Of a DNA stretch of 64,000 nucleotides, positions 58,378 to 64,000 are shown in pieces. The DNA lies in assembly GCA_036783645.1 (NCBI GenBank), contig DAIPWT010000014.1, positions 1 through 64,000 of the forward strand, in the 5' to 3' direction. The DNA comes from UBA4732 sp002404095 (GTDB taxonomy: Bacteria; Planctomycetota; Planctomycetia; Gemmatales; Gemmataceae). Made by a program: the position numbers and the translations under genes. The stretch's first letter is position 1. Each line of letters begins with the position of its first letter. The notes beneath the pieces are model-generated. The model had not been told where the DNA came from. It saw only the letters and a list, made by a program, of their open reading frames with translations, and did no database searches.

Positions 58378-59172
58378 ATGACCCCTACTCTCAATTTCGT
58401 CGATCACCTACTGGCCCTGGGACGCAAGTACCAGGAGGTCGGACGTTTCACCGACGCCGAGACCGTACTGGGCCGGCTCACCACCTTTCCCGAACTGCCG
58501 GCGGCCACGGCCGAGGAAGCGCAATCGCGTCTGGCCGAGTTGCACATGCGGTGCCGCAAGTATGCCCGCGCTCGCCGCTGTCTGGCGGCCGCGCTGGCGC
58601 ATCGGCCGGACAACGCCCGCTATCATCTCCTCATGGCCACGGCGTTGCAAGCCGACGACCGTGGCGATCTCCAACGGGCCGACGAACACTACCTGCGTTC
58701 GCTCGAACTCGATCCGAAACAGGTGAAATGTCAGAGCGATTCCGGTCTGCTAGCGGTGCGCCTGGGCCGAACCGAGGAAGGACTGGCGCGTCTGCGTCTA
58801 GCGGTGGAGCAGGGGCCTGGCGACATGGAAGCGTTGCGTAAACTGGTCAAGGGGCTGCGTCTGGCCGGCCGCGGCGACGGAGCCCGCGCCGCCATCCGCG
58901 CCGGCCTGTTCTGCAACCCGCGCAACTCGCGCTTCCGCAAGCTGTGGCAGGATTACCAGTTCACACAGCTGCGCAGGAAGCAGCAGACCGAACGTCGCGC
59001 TCGTCGCGTCGAGGCGCCCGGCCATCCGGTACTGCTGCCTTTCCTGCGTTCGTTCACGGAAGCGCCGGCGGCAGCCCTTCCCGACACGCTGCGGCTGGAC
59101 GGCCCCGCGACGGTCGCGCCGCCGCATGCGCCGCGGACGGTACGGCGCCCCGATCAGCGGCATGTGCAGTAG
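58378..59172 (+). CDS. TPR protein
   Basis: 264 aa from ATG 58378 with GGAGG upstream; an ATG at 58330 is less likely. No signal peptide. Four to five TPR units: LLALGRKYQEVGRFTDAETV, LAELHMRCRKYARARRCLAA, YHLLMATALQADDRGDLQRA, SDSGLLAVRLGRTEEGLARL and LVKGLRLAGRGDGARAAIRA. The last 70 residues are Arg- and Pro-rich. Probably a cytosolic scaffold. A family C palindrome begins 11 bases after its stop. Confidence 0.75.
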   Translation: MTPTLNFVDHLLALGRKYQEVGRFTDAETVLGRLTTFPELPAATAEEAQSRLAELHMRCRKYARARRCLAAALAHRPDNARYHLLMATALQADDRGDLQRADEHYLRSLELDPKQVKCQSDSGLLAVRLGRTEEGLARLRLAVEQGPGDMEALRKLVKGLRLAGRGDGARAAIRAGLFCNPRNSRFRKLWQDYQFTQLRRKQQTERRARRVEAPGHPVLLPFLRSFTEAPAAALPDTLRLDGPATVAPPHAPRTVRRPDQRHVQ

Positions 59173-59183
59173 TCCAGAGGCCA

Positions 59184-59245
59184 TACAAGCCTGAAGCGCA
59201 AGCGAAGGATGTTGTCGAAACCTTCGCTTGCGCTTCAGGCTTGTA
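59184..59245. repeat. Palindrome, family C, perfect
   Basis: Arms TACAAGCCTGAAGCGCAAGC(GAAGG) at 59184-59208 and complement at 59221-59245 around a 12-base loop. It lies between convergent genes. Confidence 0.95.
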
Positions 59246-59261
59246 AAGTTCTGGACGATTA

Positions 59262-61349
59262 TCAATGCGCGGCGAGCGGCTCGACGCTGACGTTTCGGAA
59301 CGACGCCGTGCCCTTCATTACTCGAAGCCCCAAGCCGCCGCGCGGCACGAACGCAAGGGGCACTTCCGACACGGGCATATTTTTCCTTCGAGCTTCTGCA
59401 ATCCCGATTTGGAGGCTCTTTTCAACCTGCCCGGTTGGCACGGAGAGGACAGGTTGATTGTTCCCCTCCCAAAAGATGCGAATCTCGTCTGCCTCGACTT
59501 CAATGACGAGCGAACGCCACATCCGGTTATTCTCACCGTGAGGTTGCACTACCTCGGAGGCCGCGAGGGACGAGCAGATGGCGGTGGCCGTCCCGGTTTC
59601 CTCGCCACAATCCCAAGCCGTAAGTTCAAGTGGATTGGCATTCGGCACAGGCACTCGAGCCTTGGGGTTCATCGCGTTAAGGTTCTTGGCCCATGCCGCT
59701 TTGCTGTAGATGTCGTTAAAAGCTACCTGGACGAAGACATGGACCGCGCCGTTCGGACTCGGGTGACTATGACGGCCGAAATAGACTCCCACGTTGCTGA
59801 GGCCTGTCTCAGTTTCCCCTTCATGACACAATTCGGCCCGGAAACGATAGTGGTCCGTCCGCGGATCGCCCAACAATTCCAACAGAATAGCGTCAGTGCA
59901 ATGGACCTGGAAGGTGCCGTCAGCGGGATGGCTCACCATGCTTATCTTTTGTCCGAGCGGCCAACGCGACCAGGCGGGCGCACCGGACTCCCCGATGAGC
60001 GTCACGGATTCGCCGCGCGCCAGCCGCCGTTCCAAATCCTCCACTGCCGCATCCGGGTTCCAAAGCATCCATCCGGCGAAACTTCCCGCCGCGCCGAGGC
60101 CGCACACGCCCAGGAAAGCCGCGAGGAAGGCGCGCCGGCGCATAAAGCCGCGGGCGCGCGCCAGAGGGTTGGGGAGTTTCGCCTTCGGGCGCAAGTCGTG
60201 CAGCCAGCGGTCGAGGTCTTCGGCCAAAGCCGCCGCGGACGGGTAGCGGCGGCGTGGGTCTTTCTCAAGGCACTTCAGGGAAATTGCCGCCAACCCGCGC
60301 GGCTTGGCCTCGTCAAAGTGCGGCGGAGGGGCCGGCTCACCCGAAAGAACTTGTTTCAACGTGGCGGCGCGGTCGGCGCCGCGGAAGGGCGTCTTTCCCG
60401 CCAGAAGTTCATAGAGGATGGCGCCAAGGGCGTAAACGTCGGTACGCGGCCCGATGGCGCGGGCCTCGCCGCGGGCCTGCTCCGGCGCCATGTAACTAGG
60501 CGTACCCAAAATGTCGCCGGTGCGCGTCTGGCTGCCGTCTGCGTCCACCAGTTTGGCCAAGCCGAAGTCGGCGACCTTGATGCCGCCGTTGGCGTCGAAC
60601 ATGACGTTGGACGGTTTCAGGTCGCGGTGGACGACGCCCGCATCGTGGGCCGCCTGGGCGGCCAGCGCTAACGTATGCAGTAGATCGGCAGCCGCGCGCG
60701 GGCTGTAGGGTTGATCGCGCTGCCTTTGGGCGAGGGTTCCTCCCTCCAGCAATTCCATGGCGAAATAGGGTTGGCCATCATGTTCGCCGGCGTGGAACAC
60801 CTCGACGATGTTCGGGTGCCGGACGCGCGCTATTGCCTCGCCTTCCAAACGAAAACGCTCGCGTTCCATGTCGCCGGCGGCGGGTCCGAAACGGATCATT
60901 TTGATCGCCACCAGGCGGTTGAGGCGCACCTGCCTGGCTTTCCACACAACGCCCATTCCGCCGTAGCCGAGTCGATGAATCAATTCGTAGCCGCCGAACT
61001 GGCGCGGCGTCGGCGTCTCCGTCCGTCCTTCGTTCGCCAGGGTGCGGGTGGCTTCGGACGAAGTGATCGCGCCGGTCGGCTCCAAAGAGATCGCACGGGC
61101 GACCGCGGCCAGCTGTTCGCATTCGGGATCGAGCGCCGGCGTTGGATGAGTCAGATACCGCCGCAATTTGGAGACGACGGAATCTTGTAGGTCCAGATCA
61201 TCGAGAGCGACGGCGCACGGCAGGCAGGCGGTGAGATGGTCCGCCACGGACTTCATGGTCTCCGGCGCCAATCGGCCCTCCAAAAACTCGCCTAGGACGA
61301 CAGGCCTTGGGCAAGTCAGCAAATTGTCGGAGGAGGGTTCGGGCTTCAT
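59262..61349 (-). CDS. Transmembrane Ser/Thr protein kinase with zinc-finger N-terminus
   Basis: 695 aa. Residues 30-50 hold an anti-sigma type zinc finger (HLTACLPC, 38-45). Kinase domain 120-400: glycine loop GYGGMGVVWKA, Lys150 in VAIKM, HRDLKPSN (241-248), DFGLAK (261-266) and MAPE, a complete Hanks-type active site. A membrane helix lies at about 405-430 (AFLAAFLGVCGLGAAGSFAG). The outer part (440-690) looks like a LamG/3-keto-disaccharide hydrolase-type sandwich (FRAELCHEGETETGLSNVGV, and later IFWEGNNQPVLSVPTGQVEK). It may sense a ligand outside and signal inside. It lies downstream of a small protein and an ECF sigma gene on the same strand. Confidence 0.88.
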   Translation of the reverse strand: MKPEPSSDNLLTCPRPVVLGEFLEGRLAPETMKSVADHLTACLPCAVALDDLDLQDSVVSKLRRYLTHPTPALDPECEQLAAVARAISLEPTGAITSSEATRTLANEGRTETPTPRQFGGYELIHRLGYGGMGVVWKARQVRLNRLVAIKMIRFGPAAGDMERERFRLEGEAIARVRHPNIVEVFHAGEHDGQPYFAMELLEGGTLAQRQRDQPYSPRAAADLLHTLALAAQAAHDAGVVHRDLKPSNVMFDANGGIKVADFGLAKLVDADGSQTRTGDILGTPSYMAPEQARGEARAIGPRTDVYALGAILYELLAGKTPFRGADRAATLKQVLSGEPAPPPHFDEAKPRGLAAISLKCLEKDPRRRYPSAAALAEDLDRWLHDLRPKAKLPNPLARARGFMRRRAFLAAFLGVCGLGAAGSFAGWMLWNPDAAVEDLERRLARGESVTLIGESGAPAWSRWPLGQKISMVSHPADGTFQVHCTDAILLELLGDPRTDHYRFRAELCHEGETETGLSNVGVYFGRHSHPSPNGAVHVFVQVAFNDIYSKAAWAKNLNAMNPKARVPVPNANPLELTAWDCGEETGTATAICSSLAASEVVQPHGENNRMWRSLVIEVEADEIRIFWEGNNQPVLSVPTGQVEKSLQIGIAEARRKNMPVSEVPLAFVPRGGLGLRVMKGTASFRNVSVEPLAAH

Positions 61350-61383
61350 GTGAATCGTCTTTCTGAATGGACGAGCGGGATCG

Positions 61384-61462
61384 GCCCCTCGAAATAGACG
61401 GCGATCTTGCTCTTCATAGCCTTTGAGAAAGAGGAGCGAGAGCGCCGTCTATTTTGAGGGGC
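61384..61462. repeat. Inverted repeat upstream of the kinase gene
   Basis: GCCCCTCGAAATAGACGGCG (61384-61403) and CGCCGTCTATTTTGAGGGGC (61443-61462), one mismatch, 39-base middle. It lies between two genes of the same strand. Confidence 0.85.
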
Positions 61463-61496
61463 AACTATGAGTCCCTATCCTATTTTGGCCAAACCC

Positions 61497-62093
61497 TCAA
61501 GTAACCGTTATGTCAGAGGAGGAGTTGACTACGGGAGGATTGGCCCAAACATAGCCCGTAATCGTGTAGTCCGTGCCCGGGGGGATGTCCTGGAAGTAAA
61601 AGACTTCACTTGGTGTGTCGGCGATCGGCGTTCCCATATAGTAGGGTCCACCGGGTTGATTCATGTAGGCGTAGGCGGAATTGAAGCCTCCGGGATTGGG
61701 GAAACTGGCGGTGAATCCGCTCCCGTCCACCGTACTCCCATTCTGCGGATCGAGCAGGATCTTATGCGCCACCGGAGCGGCTACAGCCTTGAACTGGACG
61801 TTGCGCGTTGCTGGAGGACCATTCTTGTCTACAATTTGGAGCGCGTAGGGTTTACTGAGGACTACGCTTCCAATCTGGAAGACGACCACCCACTTCTTTG
61901 GCTGCTTGCGTACGACTCCTTGTATGGCAGCGCCGCCCATCGGCGTCAAAGTGGCCGTTTGGATGGTGTTTTTGTTGGATTTATCGGCCTGACCGTGAAC
62001 GACTAGAGCGTAAGGACTTCCACTGACCGCGGGAATGACAAACGGATCGGGAGAGGCGGGAGGAAAGCTGATAGAAAGAGCGGGAGACGCCAT
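61497..62093 (-). CDS. Hypothetical Ig-like protein, 198 aa
   Basis: ATG 62093 with AAAGGAG upstream. No signal peptide is visible (MASPALSISFPPASPDPFVI). The sequence is beta-rich, with Pro, Gly, Ser and Thr, and shows one or two Ig/FN3-like segments (SPYALVVHGQADKSNKNTIQ and TDYTITGYVWANPPVVNSSS). Family unknown. It lies between an ECF sigma gene and a Ser/Thr kinase gene on the same strand. Confidence 0.55.
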   Translation of the reverse strand: MASPALSISFPPASPDPFVIPAVSGSPYALVVHGQADKSNKNTIQTATLTPMGGAAIQGVVRKQPKKWVVVFQIGSVVLSKPYALQIVDKNGPPATRNVQFKAVAAPVAHKILLDPQNGSTVDGSGFTASFPNPGGFNSAYAYMNQPGGPYYMGTPIADTPSEVFYFQDIPPGTDYTITGYVWANPPVVNSSSDITVT

Positions 62094-62191
62094 GCTGTTT
62101 CTCCTTTAACGAAGCGCCCCATGCCAAGCGGCTCGGCCCGAGGCAACGAAGCGGGCCCACCGCGACAAGCGGCGGGCGATTAACGGAAACT

Positions 62192-62863
62192 TCAAGTCGC
62201 CTTCTCCGAGCGCGTCACGGAATCGCCGTGCGGCGGCGAAGGCGGTTCCAGATCGATCAAGTCGGCGAATTCCTCGCGCAGCCGGCGCATCACTCGGCCC
62301 CGCGCCAGGTAAACCGCGTTGGTCGTCATGCCGAGGTCGCGGCCAACGTCGGCCGGCGACCGACTATCGACTATCACCTGCCAGAAGGCTTGCCAGGTCT
62401 TTTCCTCGAACTCCGTCCGCATTAAGTCCATCGCCCGCCGAAACAGCAGGCTCTCTTCCTCCTCGTGTACCGATTTCGTGTCGGAAGCGCCGGAGTCGTC
62501 GGCTGCTAACTGGGCTAGGCCGTCCAAGGCATCGCCGCCATCGGCCCGGTTCTTTCCCAGGGTGCGCTGGTGGTCGCAAAGTCGGTTCATGGCGATGGTG
62601 CGCAACCAGCCGCGGAACGAATCGCCGTCGCGGTCGCGGCGAAATTCGCCGACCTTGCGGGCCACGGCCAGAAACACCTGTTGACCCACATCGGCGGCGT
62701 CCGCCGATTGCAAGCCGCTTTGCCTGCACCAGCGATACACCAGCGGACTGTACAGGTTGACGAGGCGTTCCCAGGCGGCCTGATCGCAGGCCCGGACGCG
62801 AGCGAGCAGGCTCGAGGAGGGTTCAGCAAGCGCCCCATTAGTAAGAACGTCGGAGTCTGTCAC
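62192..62863 (-). CDS. ECF-type RNA polymerase sigma factor
   Basis: 223 aa with a GTG start at 62863. Region 2: LYSPLVYRWCRQSGLQSADA, VGQQVFLAVARKVGEFRR and SFRGWLRTIAMNRLCDHQR. Region 4: an EEKTWQAFWQVIVD helix followed by SPADVGRDLGMTTNAVYLAR, the DNA-reading helix-turn-helix. It resembles the planctomycete ECF groups linked to Ser/Thr kinases. No separate anti-sigma gene is adjacent; the kinase two genes downstream carries an anti-sigma type zinc finger. Confidence 0.9.
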   Translation of the reverse strand: MTDSDVLTNGALAEPSSSLLARVRACDQAAWERLVNLYSPLVYRWCRQSGLQSADAADVGQQVFLAVARKVGEFRRDRDGDSFRGWLRTIAMNRLCDHQRTLGKNRADGGDALDGLAQLAADDSGASDTKSVHEEEESLLFRRAMDLMRTEFEEKTWQAFWQVIVDSRSPADVGRDLGMTTNAVYLARGRVMRRLREEFADLIDLEPPSPPHGDSVTRSEKAT

Positions 62864-63007
62864 GATTTTTCGCGCCCTATCAAATTTCGTCGCCGAGCAG
62901 CCCCCGAAGAGGTAGGGGCAGTGAATATGTTATGACATAGCGACGGGGGAAATGCGAGAAAATTTCTGGTGGAGAACGTGCGGCAGGGGTGTGCGCGGAT
63001 TCTGAGT

Positions 63008-63033
63008 CCGCCCCGCCGTTGACGGCGGGGCGG
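63008..63033 (-). terminator. GC-rich hairpin after the D-glutamate cyclase-like gene
   Basis: CCGCCCCGCCGT and ACGGCGGGGCGG with a 2-base centre, a few bases past the stop codon on the minus strand. There is no T-run, so it is only terminator-like. Confidence 0.5.
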
Positions 63034-63036
63034 TCC

Positions 63037-63819
63037 TCACCTGTCGGCGGCGCTCAGATCGGTGACAAACATATGCCCCGGTTTATGCGTTATCAGCAGC
63101 GGCAACCGGGCTGCCAGCGCCACCGCCTGCGGCGTCACGCCGCAGGCCCAGAACACCGGCGTCTCGCCCGGCCGCACCTCCACCGGGTCGCCAAAGTCAG
63201 GCTTATCCAGATCGTGGATGTCGAGGATCGCCGGATCGCCGACATGAACGGGGACGCCGTGCGCCTGCGGGAAGCGTGCGCAGACGCGCGTCGCGGTCGC
63301 GGCCTGTTCCGGCGTCATCGGCCGCATCGAAACGACCATCGGGCCGCGAAAGACGCCGGCAGGCCGGCACGCGATGTTTGTGCGATACATAGGCACGTTA
63401 CGGCACATTTCAAGATGTCGCACTGGTACGCCGGCCTCGATAAGGCTCTGCTCGAACGTGAAGGAGCAGCCGAGCAGAAACCCAACCAAGTCGTCGCGCC
63501 ACAAGCTGAGAATGTCGGTCGGCTCGTCCACCAATTCGCCGTGACGGTAGACGCAATAGCGCGGCAGGTCGGTGCGTAAATCCGCGCTGTGGGCAACAGA
63601 AGACGGCTCCGGCGAACCGGGTTCCGTCACGTCCAGCAGCGGACACGGCTTCGGATTGCGCTGGCAGAAGAGTAGGAAGTCGAAGGCAATGTCGCGCGGC
63701 ACGACCACCAGATTCGCCTGGACGTATCCGCGCGCCAGGCCCGGCGTCGGCCCTGTCAATTCGCTGGATCGCGCGGCGCGGCGCACCTCGGCTCCCGTGG
63801 CTTCGCGCAAATCGCGCAT
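63037..63819 (-). CDS. D-glutamate cyclase / UPF0317 family protein
   Basis: 260 aa from ATG 63819 with GGGGG upstream. Family segments are clear: GLARGYVQANLVVVPRDIAF (about 27-46), SLWRDDLVGFLLGCSFTFEQ (about 105), MYRTNIACRPAGVFRGPMVV, VFWACGVTPQAVALA and ITHKPGHMFVTDL near the end. Mitochondrial relatives convert D-glutamate to 5-oxo-D-proline; bacterial members are usually annotated as putative hydro-lyases. It starts two bases after the stop of the gene cut by the window edge, so the two form an operon. Confidence 0.92.
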   Translation of the reverse strand: MRDLREATGAEVRRAARSSELTGPTPGLARGYVQANLVVVPRDIAFDFLLFCQRNPKPCPLLDVTEPGSPEPSSVAHSADLRTDLPRYCVYRHGELVDEPTDILSLWRDDLVGFLLGCSFTFEQSLIEAGVPVRHLEMCRNVPMYRTNIACRPAGVFRGPMVVSMRPMTPEQAATATRVCARFPQAHGVPVHVGDPAILDIHDLDKPDFGDPVEVRPGETPVFWACGVTPQAVALAARLPLLITHKPGHMFVTDLSAADR

Positions 63820-63821
63820 GA

Positions 63822-64000
63822 TTAGACCCCCAAAATATCCCTTATGCGCACCAGGGGCTTTGCGTATTCCTCGAACGACAATCCGTCCACTGTAACGGTT
63901 TGCTGAGCCGTCACGCCGTCCACTAGCGGTCCTTGCTCCACCATGATTCGTAGATATTCCCGCTCTTTTTCAAGGTCGAACAGGGCGGGATCGAGCTTGG
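63822..64000 (-). CDS. C-terminal part of an unidentified protein, cut by the window end
   Basis: The last 58 or so codons are visible on the minus strand and end in TAA at 63824-63822. The readable part contains LDPALFDLEKEREYLRIMVE and later VDGLSFEEYAKPLVRIRDIL. I do not recognise it. It is directly upstream of, and probably cotranscribed with, the D-glutamate cyclase-like gene. Confidence 0.7.
   Translation of the reverse strand, partial: KLDPALFDLEKEREYLRIMVEQGPLVDGVTAQQTVTVDGLSFEEYAKPLVRIRDILGV

Noticed and set aside
1665..59245. CRISPR array as an explanation of the repeated words
   Set aside because: The repeats are single inverted pairs at separate loci without regularly spaced unique spacers, and no cas gene is present.

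Overview
The window is a 64-kb, GC-rich bacterial scaffold with one 100-base run of N at 13383-13482, so it is draft sequence. The gene content points to a planctomycete, probably near Gemmata and relatives. It has two very large secreted haem proteins of the PVC-type dehydrogenase plus HEAT plus CxxCH design, a pre-peptidase C-terminal (PPC) domain protein, a Ser/Thr kinase with a zinc-finger N-terminus beside an ECF sigma factor, a DUF1570-like protein, and many secreted proteins without a recognisable family. No rRNA, intact tRNA or CRISPR array was seen.

Layout. 0-6 kb is an accessory region: an unknown gene, a broken MazF/PemK-like toxin gene, a ClpP-like protease gene, and divergent from it a four-gene operon built around a soluble FtsH-like AAA+ metalloprotease. 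6-9 kb carries two secreted-protein genes sharing 287 identical bases, and a membrane protein. 9-9.9 kb is decayed sequence with a RAYT transposase remnant. 9.9-13.4 kb is the distal ribosomal operon rpmJ-rpsM-rpsK-rpsD-rpoA-rplQ. 13.6-34.8 kb is chromosomal background: secreted dehydrogenase, PPC protein, esterase, S9 peptidase, DUF488/YjbQ pair, lactonase, cobL, rhodanese, DUF1570-like protein, ACT-like protein, and a carotenoid-type oxidoreductase next to ubiA and a PolX-N-like HhH protein. 35.2-37.4 kb is a putative two-gene restriction-modification system. 37.5-44.7 kb is an ABC ATPase, nusA-infB-rbfA and an endonuclease III-like gene. 45-46 kb is a two-gene cassette with a putative ADP-ribosyltransferase, followed by a decayed second copy of the end of the endonuclease III-like gene. 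46.3-51.5 kb is a sugar-phosphate cluster (histidine phosphatase, pgm, pgi, DUF2090 aldolase-like). 51.6-64 kb has secreted and TPR proteins, an SGNH protein translationally coupled to the second haem dehydrogenase, the kinase/sigma locus and a D-glutamate cyclase-like gene.

The most striking non-coding signal is a set of long, nearly perfect palindromes. Most begin within about 30 bases of a stop codon, including inside the ribosomal and infB-rbfA operons. They fall into sequence families: family A at six loci plus one half copy, family B at three, family C at two. Differences between family members are matched on both arms. One family A copy is arranged inside-out. Two palindromes supply the stop codon of a neighbouring gene, and an unrelated palindrome is inserted in frame inside pgm. 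The strongest candidates for a poorly described system are this palindrome set, the FtsH-like/ClpP-like locus and the ADP-ribosyltransferase-like cassette.
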